Positions 20,226 to 29,321 of a stretch of 64,000 bases of DNA are shown one piece after another. The position numbers and the translations under genes were made by a program. Source of the stretch: Methylocaldum sp035627495 (GTDB taxonomy: Bacteria; Pseudomonadota; Gammaproteobacteria; Methylococcales; Methylococcaceae); the NCBI RefSeq assembly GCF_035627495.1, contig NZ_DASPLO010000197.1, forward strand, positions 10,682 through 74,681, written 5' to 3'. Each line of letters starts with the position of its first letter. The first letter of the stretch is position 1. The notes under the pieces are model-generated. The model ran no database searches, had not been told where the DNA came from, and was given only the letters and a program-made list of their open reading frames with translations.

Positions 20226-22442
20226 ATGAATCAATCACGCATTTTCCGCGTTTTCGCATTGAGTCTTGCCGTACTGATGTCGGCATCGCTGGCCGAGGAG
20301 GCCAGCGCACTAGCACTCACGCGAGGCCCTTATTTGCAGACAGGCACATCCAGCGGCCTGATCGTGCGCTGGCGTTCGGACACGGCCTCCGACAGCCGCG
20401 TGCGTGTCGGCACCAGCCCGACGAATTTGACGCTCACGTTCGATAACACTGCCTCGACCACGGAGCACGTTGTGCAGGTGAGCGGACTCAATCCGCAGAC
20501 CAAATACTATTACTCGATCGGCTCCACCACGCAGACCCTTTCAGGCGGCGACAGCAACACCCATTTCATCACCGCGCCTGTTGCAGGCACGCAGCAAGCG
20601 ACGCGCATCTGGGTGATCGGCGACGCCGGCACCGGCTCGTCCAGCCAGACCGCCGTGTATAACGCCTATCGAAACTTCACCGGCACCAATCCCACCCATC
20701 TGTGGCTGCAACTCGGCGACAATGCCTATAGCAGCGGCACCGACGCCGAATATCAGTCCAAGATGTTCAACATCTATCCCGACATGCTCCGCCAGTCCGT
20801 GACGTGGCCCACGCTGGGCAACCACGATGCCGGCTCGGCGAGTTCGGCGACACAAACCGGCCCTTACTACAATATTTTTTCGCTACCCAAGAACGGCGAG
20901 GCAGGCGGCGTGGCGTCGGGCACGGAAGCGTACTATTCGTTTAACTACGGCAACATCCATTTCATCGTGCTGAACTCGCAGGACGTGAGCCGGGCGGTGG
21001 GCAGTCCGATGTTGAACTGGCTGGAAGCCGATTTGCAGGCGACCAACGCCGACTGGAACATCGCCTTCTGGCATCACCCGCCATACTCCAAGGGTTCGCA
21101 CAATTCCGACACCGAGACCGCGCTGATCGACATGCGCCAGAACGCGTTGCCAATCCTGGAGAGCTACGGCGTCGATCTGGTCTTGACCGGCCACAGCCAT
21201 TCCTACGAACGCTCGAAGTTCATCGACGGCCATTACGGTTCGTCCACGACCTTCAGCGATGCGAGCCATGTCGTGCAGGCCGGCAGCGGTCGCACCGATG
21301 GTACCGGCGCTTACAACAAATCGGCTGTCGGCGTATCGCACGCCGGCGCAGTCTACGCGGTGGCGGGCAGTTCGGGGCAGATCAGCGGCGGTACGCTGAA
21401 TCATCCGGCCATGTACATTTCGTTGAACGAACTGGGTTCGATGGTGCTGGACGTGAACGGCCTGACGCTCGACGCCAAGTTCCTCAACAACAACGGCACG
21501 GTGCGCGATTACTTCACCATGACCAAGGGAGGAACACCACCGCCGCAGCTGGCCAACGTGAGCGGCGTGGTGTGGCAGGACGTCGACGCGGACGGCATCC
21601 GTGAAACGGGCGAGAGCTTCCTGCAAGGTATCCAGGTGAAGCTCTACACCGACACCAACACCCTGGTCGCCTCGCAGTCCACCAACGCGAATGGTGCCTA
21701 CCAATTCTCCAGTGTGGCGGCAGGTAACTACTACGTGCAATTCATTCCGGGTACGCGCACCATCTCGCCGCAGAACCAGGGCGCGAACGACGGCATCGAC
21801 AGCGACGCGAATCCGGCCGACGGCAAAACGGCTGTGTTCAGCGCAGCCGCGGGCAGCACCATCGCCAACGTGGACGCCGGCATGTACACGCCCGGCGGCG
21901 CGCCGCAAACCGTACAGTTGCAGGACGGCCTGAACGCTTACGCCGGCACGCAAGACACCCATGTCGCCAGCGGCAAGGCCACCACCAACTACGGCAATGC
22001 CACGACCGTGCTCGCCGATGGCGCCGACGGCACCAACGGCCGTTTGATCGGTTTGATGAAGTGGGCTGTCTCCTCGATTCCGTCGACGGCCACCGTGACC
22101 AACGCTACCGTCACGCTGCGGGTCTCCAACCTCAGTAAAGGCACCTACAATCTTTACGCGGTGAACACGGCCTGGACCGAAGGCGGCGCCACCTGGAACA
22201 GCGTCAATCCGCTGAATAACCAGGGCGTGCTGATCGGTTCCTTCCTGCCGTCGGGGACCGGCAGCTACACCATCCAGCTCAACAGCGCCGGCCTCTCGCT
22301 GGTGCAGGGCTGGGTCAACGGTTCGGCTGCCAACAACGGCTTCATGATCGTGGACGGCGGTACCAGCGACGGTGTCGATCTGCGCTCATCGGAGTACGGC
22401 ACCCAAGCGCAACGGCCGAAACTCACCGTCACCTATCAATAA
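20226..22442 (+). CDS. Secreted purple acid phosphatase-like metallophosphoesterase with SdrD-B-like and DNRLRE-like domains
   Basis: A 738-residue exported phosphoesterase. A signal peptide occupies residues 1-29. An N-terminal fibronectin-like domain (RGPYLQTGTSSGLIVRW, KYYYSIG) precedes the metallophosphatase core with all five purple-acid-phosphatase blocks: GDAG, GDNAY, GNHD, FWHHPPY and GHSHSYER. After about residue 440 come a prealbumin/SdrD-B-like domain (VSGVVWQDVDADGIRETGE) and a C-terminal DNRLRE-like domain (LQDGLNAYAGTQDTHVASG to the end). The last two are typical of large surface or secreted proteins. GGGAG lies 8 bases before the ATG, and a strong terminator follows. The TPR and TonB-receptor neighbours suggest a phosphorus-scavenging role. 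Confidence 0.9.
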   Translation: MNQSRIFRVFALSLAVLMSASLAEEASALALTRGPYLQTGTSSGLIVRWRSDTASDSRVRVGTSPTNLTLTFDNTASTTEHVVQVSGLNPQTKYYYSIGSTTQTLSGGDSNTHFITAPVAGTQQATRIWVIGDAGTGSSSQTAVYNAYRNFTGTNPTHLWLQLGDNAYSSGTDAEYQSKMFNIYPDMLRQSVTWPTLGNHDAGSASSATQTGPYYNIFSLPKNGEAGGVASGTEAYYSFNYGNIHFIVLNSQDVSRAVGSPMLNWLEADLQATNADWNIAFWHHPPYSKGSHNSDTETALIDMRQNALPILESYGVDLVLTGHSHSYERSKFIDGHYGSSTTFSDASHVVQAGSGRTDGTGAYNKSAVGVSHAGAVYAVAGSSGQISGGTLNHPAMYISLNELGSMVLDVNGLTLDAKFLNNNGTVRDYFTMTKGGTPPPQLANVSGVVWQDVDADGIRETGESFLQGIQVKLYTDTNTLVASQSTNANGAYQFSSVAAGNYYVQFIPGTRTISPQNQGANDGIDSDANPADGKTAVFSAAAGSTIANVDAGMYTPGGAPQTVQLQDGLNAYAGTQDTHVASGKATTNYGNATTVLADGADGTNGRLIGLMKWAVSSIPSTATVTNATVTLRVSNLSKGTYNLYAVNTAWTEGGATWNSVNPLNNQGVLIGSFLPSGTGSYTIQLNSAGLSLVQGWVNGSAANNGFMIVDGGTSDGVDLRSSEYGTQAQRPKLTVTYQ

Positions 22443-22451
22443 ACGCCCATA

Positions 22452-22495
22452 CGCCGGGCACCCGTGCTTGACGGCCGGGTGCCCGGCGCTTTTTT
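22452..22495 (+). terminator. Rho-independent terminator after the phosphatase gene
   Basis: A perfect 13-bp GC-rich stem (22452-22464 with 22476-22488), an 11-base loop and six T residues immediately after. It lies 9 bp past the phosphatase stop and just before the TPR gene, so readthrough into the TPR gene should be partial at most. Confidence 0.92.
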
Positions 22496-22510
22496 GTGTA
22501 GAGGAATGTC

Positions 22511-23326
22511 ATGCGCAAGCAAGCACTGCTTTTTACCGTGTTGCTGGGATACGCCAACGTTTCGCTGGCCCACGGCAACGTACACGAACGCATCCACCAG
22601 CTGGATCACGAGATTGCCCATCATCCCAAAGACGTTACCCGGCTGATAAAGCGCGGCCAATTATTGCTCGACGAGGGGCACGCCGACGATGCGCTCGACG
22701 ATTTCGTCAAGGCGCGCAAGCTCGCTCCCAAACGGATCGAAGTGCTCTACCACCTCGCCCGGGCGCAGCTCCTGCTCAATCAACAGAATGCCGCGTTAGA
22801 GTCCGCGGGGAAATTTCTCCGGCAGGTGACGAACGATGCCGCCAGGGTGCGCGGCCATGTGCTCACCGGCGATATCTTGTCGGCATCGGGTAAGCCGTTC
22901 GACGCGGGCGAGGCTTACCTGAGAGCCATCAGCGTTTCCCAGGAATTAGAACCTGACCATGTGCTTTATGCCGCCAACGCCTTTCACACGGCGGGCAACA
23001 CGGACAAGGCCATCGCAGTGCTGAACGACGGCATCGCGCGGCTCGGTCCCCTGCACGCCCTGAACGAACGGGCGCTGACGCTGGAGATGGAGCAAAAGCA
23101 ATACGATTCGGCGTTGCGCCGGGTCGACCAAATGCTCGCGACCCGCCAGCGCGTTCCCTTCCTGCTTTACGAAAAGGGCAAAATCCTCAAGGCGCAGGCC
23201 CGCACCGACGAATCCCGGCAGACCTTCACTGCTGCGCTCAAGGAAATCGACGGGCTGCCGGAGTCGCGCAGACATACGCACGTTTTTGAAAATCTCAGGA
23301 GCTCGGTACTGGCGGAAATGAACTGA
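22511..23326 (+). CDS. Exported TPR-repeat protein
   Basis: A 271-residue protein with a signal peptide (about residues 1-20, ending SLAHG) and tandem tetratricopeptide-like helices through most of its length (DVTRLIKRGQLLLDEGHADDALDD, then AFHTAGNTDKAIAVLND). It probably acts as a periplasmic scaffold. It lies between the secreted phosphatase and a TonB-dependent receptor in the same direction. From memory, similar TPR proteins accompany such phosphatases, often with a HupE/UreJ-like protein, which is absent here. GAGGA precedes the ATG. Confidence 0.85.
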   Translation: MRKQALLFTVLLGYANVSLAHGNVHERIHQLDHEIAHHPKDVTRLIKRGQLLLDEGHADDALDDFVKARKLAPKRIEVLYHLARAQLLLNQQNAALESAGKFLRQVTNDAARVRGHVLTGDILSASGKPFDAGEAYLRAISVSQELEPDHVLYAANAFHTAGNTDKAIAVLNDGIARLGPLHALNERALTLEMEQKQYDSALRRVDQMLATRQRVPFLLYEKGKILKAQARTDESRQTFTAALKEIDGLPESRRHTHVFENLRSSVLAEMN

Positions 23327-23378
23327 GGGGGCTCTGAACAAGTTGATTCCATCCATGCCCTTCGCCTGCGCTCTGGAG

Positions 23379-23402
23379 AACGTTCGACAAGCTCATCACG
23401 AA
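23379..23402. repeat. Variant of the short dispersed TTCGACAAGCTCA repeat
   Basis: Reads CGTTCGACAAGCTCATCACG, matching the core of the repeat at 8345-8371. It lies in the gap between the TPR and receptor genes. Confidence 0.5.
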
Positions 23403-23504
23403 TGGAATCAATATGGTACCGTTCATCGTTAGCCCGTCGAAGGATCGAATCAGTGATTCCTGAACGCCTAGTTCTGATTTTTCGGCTCGCTTCATAGACG
23501 TTAA

Positions 23505-25646
23505 ATGTTTTTAGCCTCGAGGATGCGGATTTATTCCGCTTGCCCCCAATCTAGCCGGCGCGCCATGCGTTCCATCTGGGGATTCATTGTCTTATCGCAA
23601 ATATGGGCGGGCGCCGTTTGCCCCCATCCGCAACCAACCGGCCAGGAGACGGAGGAAACCACCTCCCTCGATACCTTGGAAGTCGAAGGCCGCGCCACCG
23701 ATTTGACAGGAATCGCGGGCTCCGCCTCCCAGGGCTTGGTCGGGCAGCCCGAGTTCAAGTACCGCCCCCTGGCGCGCGTCGGCGAGCTGGTCGAGGTCGT
23801 GCCGGGCGCCTTGGCGACCCAGCACAGCGGCTCCGGCAAGGCCAATCAGTATTTCCTGCGCGGCTTCAATCTCGATCACGGCACCGATTTTTCCGTGACG
23901 GTCGACGGCGTGCCAATGAATATGCCCACGCACGCCCACGGCCAGGGTTATCTGGATTTGAACAGCATCATCCCGGAACTGGTCGACAAGGTGGAATACG
24001 GCAAGGGGCCGTACTACGCGGATGCCGGCGACTTCTCCTCGGCGGGCTATGCCCGCATGCACACGATGCACAAGCTGCCCCAGGGACTCCTGAAGTTCAC
24101 CGGCGGGGAGTTCGGCTATTACCGCACGGTGTTCGCCAATTCGAACCAGGTCGGGCCGGGCGAGCTGCTGTACGCCGGGGAAACCCATTTCTACGACGGC
24201 GTCTGGAAGGAGCCGGAGGATCTCCACAAGTACAACGGCATGCTGCGCTACACCCTCGACGAGCACGACTGGGGCATGTCGATCAACGGCAAGGCCTACC
24301 ATTCCACCTGGACGGCGACGAATCAGATTCCCGACCGCGCCATCCGTGACGGCAGCTTAGGGCTATACGGCACGATGGATCCCACCGACGGCGGCGACTC
24401 GAACCGCTACAGCCTGGCGACCAACTTCTGGAACCGGGGGGATTCGTACAAGACCGACGCCAGCGTTTACGCCGTGTATTCGGACCTGGAGCTTTATTCC
24501 AACTTCTCCGGTTATATCGACCCGCGCGGCGACCAGATTCTGCAAAAGGAGCGTCGGGTGATCGTCGGCGGCAACGCGGAGTTCACCCACTACGACCGCT
24601 GGTTCGGGCTGGATGTCGACAATACCCTGGGCCTGCAGGTGCGCCACGACGAGATCCTGGGGCTGGCGCTGAATCACACGCAGGCGCGGGACACGCTGGA
24701 CAACATCCGCCGTGACGATGTCGGCGAAACCAGCGTGGGTGTATTCATCAAGCACCAGACGCATTGGCTGGAGAAATTTCGTACCATCGCCGGCCTGCGC
24801 GGCGACTTCTTCGACTTCAACGTCGATGCCATCAGCGATGACCGCAACTCGGGGCACGCGGACGCGGCGATGCTAAGCCCCAAGCTCAGCCTGGTGTTCG
24901 GTCCCTGGCTGGACACCGAGTACTTCCTCAACCTGGGCTATGGCCACCATTCCAACGACGCCCGCGGCACGGTGCAGCGCATCGATCCCAACTCCGGAGA
25001 CGCCGTGGCGGCCGTCAACCCGCTGGTGTGGTCGCGCGGCGGGGAAATCGGGCTGCGCAGCCAGTACCTCCGGGGCCTCAACACCACCCTGGCCCTCTGG
25101 TGGCTGCAAATGAATTCGGAACTGGTCTTCGTGGGCGACGCGGGCACCACCGAACCGACCGGCCGCAGCGAGCGCTACGGCGTGGAATGGACCAATTACT
25201 ACCAGCCCACCGACTGGCTGACACTGGACGCCGACCTGGCTTTCACCTCGGCGAGCTATACCCATGTTCCCCGCCGGGCCAACAACATCCCCAACTCGGT
25301 GGGACGGGTCATCACCGCCGGCGCCCTCATCAACCTGCCACAAGGCTTCTTCTTCACTGCTCGCCTGCGCCATTTCGGCCAGGTTGCGCTAACCGAGGAC
25401 AACACCGCCTGGGCCGGCGACACCACGCTGGTGAATTTCGGCGGCGGCTACCAATACCGGGATTACAAGGTCGAGGTCGACCTGTTCAACGCCTTCGACT
25501 CCAAGAGCAGCGACATCGCCTACTACTACAACTCCTGCCTGCGGGGCGAGGCCTGTCCCGGCGGGGACGACCCCGGCAATCCCGGCCTCATGCGCCACCC
25601 CGTGGAGCCGCGCATGGTGCGCGTCGCGGCCTCGCTTCGGTTTTGA
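23505..25646 (+). CDS. TonB-dependent outer-membrane receptor
   Basis: An outer-membrane beta-barrel transporter (713 residues from the first ATG). A hydrophobic export segment is seen around residues 22-37 (a start at 23565, MRSIWGF, is equally possible). The plug domain includes NQYFLRGFNLDHGTDFSVTVDGVPMN and KVEYGKGPYYADAGDFSSAG. The remainder is a barrel of alternating aromatic strands ending in the terminal Phe of VAASLRF. The ligand is unknown; proximity to the phosphatase and TPR genes suggests phosphate-ester or metal scavenging. No TonB or ExbBD is adjacent. Confidence 0.9.
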   Translation: MFLASRMRIYSACPQSSRRAMRSIWGFIVLSQIWAGAVCPHPQPTGQETEETTSLDTLEVEGRATDLTGIAGSASQGLVGQPEFKYRPLARVGELVEVVPGALATQHSGSGKANQYFLRGFNLDHGTDFSVTVDGVPMNMPTHAHGQGYLDLNSIIPELVDKVEYGKGPYYADAGDFSSAGYARMHTMHKLPQGLLKFTGGEFGYYRTVFANSNQVGPGELLYAGETHFYDGVWKEPEDLHKYNGMLRYTLDEHDWGMSINGKAYHSTWTATNQIPDRAIRDGSLGLYGTMDPTDGGDSNRYSLATNFWNRGDSYKTDASVYAVYSDLELYSNFSGYIDPRGDQILQKERRVIVGGNAEFTHYDRWFGLDVDNTLGLQVRHDEILGLALNHTQARDTLDNIRRDDVGETSVGVFIKHQTHWLEKFRTIAGLRGDFFDFNVDAISDDRNSGHADAAMLSPKLSLVFGPWLDTEYFLNLGYGHHSNDARGTVQRIDPNSGDAVAAVNPLVWSRGGEIGLRSQYLRGLNTTLALWWLQMNSELVFVGDAGTTEPTGRSERYGVEWTNYYQPTDWLTLDADLAFTSASYTHVPRRANNIPNSVGRVITAGALINLPQGFFFTARLRHFGQVALTEDNTAWAGDTTLVNFGGGYQYRDYKVEVDLFNAFDSKSSDIAYYYNSCLRGEACPGGDDPGNPGLMRHPVEPRMVRVAASLRF

Positions 25647-25898
25647 GAGCGGCGCGCAGGGTAAGGATTACGGGATATTCACCCAATGCCGTATCGTTAA
25701 GAAACCACACCGTTACCGCGGCATGGATTGCCGGGGTCAGAAAGCCATGGACGTCAAAGTCGGCGTATCACATCAATATGTCCTGGATGCCGGCATGACG
25801 GCTTAACTTAACGGAATTGCCCCCAAGACCGTGTGAATCGCAAAAATTAACCCGTTCGGGGTATATCGGCAGGCACAAACCGGCCAAAAGGAGACATG

Positions 25899-26339
25899 AT
25901 GCTTCAGGCGTTTCAATTCCTCGCGACCTTCTGCGCCGCGCTCTTTGCTGGAGCGGCGCTCTATATCAATCTCGTCGAGCACCCTGCGCGCCTGGGGCTC
26001 GATACGCGCGCCGCCGCAATGCAGTGGGCTCCGAGCTACAAGCGCGCCACCTGGATGCAAGCCCCCTTGGCGCTGCTCAGCTTTCTGTGCGGTACGGGGG
26101 TGTGGTTCATGGGGGCAGGCGCTGCGTGGTTTGTTGCCGCCGTGCTCATCGGGGTGGTGGTGCCTTTCACCTTCATCGTCATCATGCCCACGAATCATAA
26201 GCTCCTGGCTCCAGGCCGCGATCTCGGTTCCGCCGAGACTCGCACGCTGCTCGAGAACTGGGGGAGGTTCCATGCGGTGCGCACGGTGCTGAGCCTCCTA
26301 GCCACGGTGCTCTACATGTGGTTGCTAATGCGGACCTGA
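25899..26339 (+). CDS. DUF1772-family integral membrane protein
   Basis: A 146-residue protein with four predicted membrane helices, matching the DUF1772 pattern: an early GAALYINLVEHPARL with the NxxEHP motif, WAPSYKRATWMQAPLALLS, and a C-terminal NWGRFHAVRTVLSLLA. The function of the family is not established. Two ATGs occur in tandem (25896 and 25899); AAGGAG at 25888 favours the second. Confidence 0.85.
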   Translation: MLQAFQFLATFCAALFAGAALYINLVEHPARLGLDTRAAAMQWAPSYKRATWMQAPLALLSFLCGTGVWFMGAGAAWFVAAVLIGVVVPFTFIVIMPTNHKLLAPGRDLGSAETRTLLENWGRFHAVRTVLSLLATVLYMWLLMRT

Positions 26340-26440
26340 AGCGGCTTCAGCTTGTAGAAATTGCTATCGAAGGTCCGGTTAGGGTAGTTTTGAGTCGTTC
26401 CCCAATGATAAGAACGCTCGCTTCGGCGCCAAATATGAAA

Positions 26441-26638
26441 ATGACGGCAATCAAGACCGAAACCATCACGGGCGGATCGAACCCGCCGTAAAACAAGGAT
26501 TGAAGGCGATGGCGGAGCGGGGAACGGCGCAGTCTGGCCAATATGATCGAGGTGATGATCCGGGACTACTGCGGGCGCAACGGCGTCAAGATTCCAGAAC
26601 AGAGTGAATTATTCCAGGACAGGGATAAGCCAACCTAA
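26441..26638 (+). pseudogene. Ribbon-helix-helix antitoxin-like gene broken by two compensating 1-bp indels
   Basis: The first frame reads MTAIKTETIT; then a missing base near 26470 moves the coding to the next frame as RIEPAVKQGLKAMAER. An extra G near 26522 restores the original frame as ERRSLANMIEVMIRDYCGRNGVKIPEQ to a stop at 26636-26638. Joined, the three pieces form a complete RHH antitoxin-like protein. Both changes sit in G-runs, so recent inactivation or assembly error are both possible. No toxin gene is adjacent; hsdR follows directly. Confidence 0.7.
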
Positions 26639-26718
26639 AATTGCGCAAACCTATCGGTTATCAATCCGACGGCTGGACCGGCGTGAGCATGTCCGGGGCG
26701 CCAATCCATTCAAAGCTA

Positions 26719-29178
26719 ATGCACATGGACAACCTCAGCGAAGACGACATCAGCGTCAAATACATCACCCCCGCCCTGCAAAAGGCGGGGTGGGATGAAG
26801 AGAGCCAAATCCGCCGTCAGGTATCGTTTACCAAGGGCCGTATCATCGTACGCGGCAAGCTGGTCAGCCGGGGCAAGCCAAAAAAGGCGGATTTCGTTCT
26901 GTACTATCAACATATCCCCATCGCCCTGATAGAAGCCAAGAAGAGTACGTTCAGCGAAGGCCACGGCATGCAGCAGGCGCTGGACTACGCTTCCACGCTG
27001 CAAGTGCCTTTCGTGTTTTCCAGCAACGGCAAAGGCTTTGTTTTCCACGACCGAACGGGCCTCTTGGCCAAAGGTGAAGCCAATCTAGGCATGGACGCCT
27101 TTCCCGGACCAGACCTCTTGTGGTCGACCTACCGGCAATGGAAGGGCCTGGCTTCCGAGCAAGAAAAGATCGTTCTGCAACCTTTTTACGACGACGGCAG
27201 CGGCAAGGAGCCACGCTACTACCAGCGCAACGCCATCAACGCGACGGTGGAAGCCATTGCCAAGGGGCGGAACCGCATTTTGCTGGTCATGGCCACCGGC
27301 ACCGGCAAAACCTACACCGCCTTCCAGATCATCTGGCGGCTGTGGAAGGCCGGAATAAAAAAACGCATCCTGTTTCTGGCGGACCGCAATGTGCTGATCA
27401 ACCAGACCATGGTCAACGATTTCCGTCCCTTCGGCTCGGTCATGGCCAAACTCAGCACCAACGCCAGGACCATCGAGCGCGATGACGGCACTGCCACGGT
27501 GCTGACCACGGCTCTGAGCCGGCATCGGCGTATCGATACCTCCTATGAAATCTATCTCGGCCTTTATCAGGCCATTACCGGCCCGGAAGAGCGGCAAAAG
27601 CTGTTCCGCGAGTTTTCGCCCGGCTTTTTCGATCTCATTGTCATCGACGAATGCCATCGGGGCAGCGCGGCCGAAGATTCTGCGTGGCGCGAAATACTGG
27701 AATACTTTTCCGCCGCCACCCAGATCGGCCTCACCGCCACACCGAAAGAAACCGAATACGTGTCCAACATCCACTATTTCGGCGAACCGGTTTACACCTA
27801 CTCGCTCAAGCAAGGCATCCACGACGGCTTCCTGGCGCCTTACAAAGTCATCAAGGTGCATCTGGACGTGGACGTGGAAGGCTATCGGCCCCGCCGAGGC
27901 GAAACCGACCTCATGGGTCACGAAATCGAAGACCGCCACTACAACCAGAAAGACTTCGATCGCGTTCTGGTGATCGACGAGCGCACTCAGCGCGTCGCGC
28001 GCTGGGTCTCCGACTATCTGAAGCAAGACGGCGACCGTTTCCAGAAAACCATCGTTTTCTGCGTGGATACCGAACACGCCGCACGCATGCGCCAGGCCTT
28101 GATTAACGAAAACAGCGACCTCGTCCAACAGAACAGCCGTTACATCATGCGCATCACCGGCGACGATGCCGAGGGCCAGGCGCAGCTCGACAATTTCATC
28201 GACCCCGAAGCGAAATATCCGGTCATCGTCACCACCTCGCGCTTGCTTTCCACTGGGGTGGATGCCCAAACGTGCCGGCTGATTGTGCTGGACCGGGAGG
28301 TGGGCTCCATGACGGAGTTCAAGCAGATCGTCGGGCGCGGCACTCGGGTGCATGAAGACACCAAGAAGTACTATTTCACCCTGGTCGACTTCCGCAGAGC
28401 GACCAACCACTTCGCCGATCCGGAGTTCGACGGCGAGCCGGTGCAGATTTACCAGCCGACCGAGGATGACCCATTGACGCCGCCCGCCGACGTACCACCC
28501 ACCGGCGAAGGAGAAGACCCGATCCCGCCGCAACCCGGTGAGGACGAAGTCATCGTCGATGGCAACCCGCCGCCGGATATAGATCTCCCGCCCGGTGTCG
28601 TCGAGACACCCGGCAAGTACCGCATCAAAGGCAAACCGGTGATCGTGCTTACCGAGCGCGTGGAATATCTCGACGAAAACGGCAAGCTGGTCACGGAGTC
28701 CTTGCGCGACTATTCGCGCCGGACCATCCGCCAGCATTACGCCAGTCTCGACCAATTCCTGCGCCGTTGGAAATCCGCCGAGCGGAAGGACGCCGTTATC
28801 GAGGAGTTGGCGGAGGAAGGGCTGTTGCTCGAACCTCTGCTGGAAGAAACCGGCAAAGACCTCGACCCCTTCGACCTGATCTGCCACATCGCCTTCGATC
28901 AACCGCCGCTCACCCGCCGCAAACGCGCCAACAACGTCAAGAAACGCGACGTGTTCACCAAGTACGGCCCACAGGTTCGCGCCGTGATGGAAGCGCTGCT
29001 CGCCAAGTATCAGGACGATGGACTCATTACCGGCCTGGACAACGTCCGCATGTTGGAAATTCCGCCTTTTAACGAAATGGGTACACCCTGGCAGCTCATC
29101 AAAGAATTCGGCGGCAAGGCCGGTTTCGAGAGCGCCGTTCACGAACTGCAAGCCGCGCTTTATCAGGAAGTGGGATGA
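26719..29178 (+). CDS. hsdR: Type I restriction enzyme, R (motor/nuclease) subunit, EcoEI-like
   Basis: The ATP-dependent translocase and endonuclease subunit of a type I restriction system. The N-terminal nuclease domain shows KADFVLYYQHIPIALIEAKK (D...ExK). Helicase motifs follow: MATGTGKTYTAFQ (Walker A), VIDECHRG (DECH box), GLTATP, and motif VI GRGTRVHEDT. A Pro-rich linker (about 610-660) precedes the C-terminal EcoEI_R-like domain. The frame is open from 26641; no start has a clear ribosome site, so ATG 26719 (MHMDNLSEDD) is a best guess. First gene of the hsdR-hsdM-hsdS operon. Confidence 0.9.
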   Translation: MHMDNLSEDDISVKYITPALQKAGWDEESQIRRQVSFTKGRIIVRGKLVSRGKPKKADFVLYYQHIPIALIEAKKSTFSEGHGMQQALDYASTLQVPFVFSSNGKGFVFHDRTGLLAKGEANLGMDAFPGPDLLWSTYRQWKGLASEQEKIVLQPFYDDGSGKEPRYYQRNAINATVEAIAKGRNRILLVMATGTGKTYTAFQIIWRLWKAGIKKRILFLADRNVLINQTMVNDFRPFGSVMAKLSTNARTIERDDGTATVLTTALSRHRRIDTSYEIYLGLYQAITGPEERQKLFREFSPGFFDLIVIDECHRGSAAEDSAWREILEYFSAATQIGLTATPKETEYVSNIHYFGEPVYTYSLKQGIHDGFLAPYKVIKVHLDVDVEGYRPRRGETDLMGHEIEDRHYNQKDFDRVLVIDERTQRVARWVSDYLKQDGDRFQKTIVFCVDTEHAARMRQALINENSDLVQQNSRYIMRITGDDAEGQAQLDNFIDPEAKYPVIVTTSRLLSTGVDAQTCRLIVLDREVGSMTEFKQIVGRGTRVHEDTKKYYFTLVDFRRATNHFADPEFDGEPVQIYQPTEDDPLTPPADVPPTGEGEDPIPPQPGEDEVIVDGNPPPDIDLPPGVVETPGKYRIKGKPVIVLTERVEYLDENGKLVTESLRDYSRRTIRQHYASLDQFLRRWKSAERKDAVIEELAEEGLLLEPLLEETGKDLDPFDLICHIAFDQPPLTRRKRANNVKKRDVFTKYGPQVRAVMEALLAKYQDDGLITGLDNVRMLEIPPFNEMGTPWQLIKEFGGKAGFESAVHELQAALYQEVG

Positions 29179-29187
29179 GCATCGAGC

Positions 29188-29309
29188 CTCACGCCAAGGC
29201 GCCAAGCACACCAAGAAAGACTAGAAATGCAATAATTTCAATTAATTAAAAACTTATATTCGTACCTTTTCTTTTGTTTACCTTGGCGCGCTTGGCGCCT
29301 TGGCGTGAG
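29188..29309. repeat. Inverted-repeat element, CTCACGCCAAGGCGCC family, full copy
   Basis: The left arm at 29188-29220 and the right arm at 29281-29309 are imperfect reverse complements (CTCACGCCAAGGCGCC at one end, GGCGCCTTGGCGTGAG at the other), separated by an AT-rich centre. It fills the hsdR-hsdM gap. Further copies lie inside hsdS. Confidence 0.88.
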
Positions 29310-29321
29310 TAACTCTTCTCC

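Noticed and set aside
27085..29214. 709-codon open frame antisense to hsdR
   Set aside because: Pure shadow of a GC-rich real gene. It has no domain motif, and the hsdR frame shows all helicase motifs.
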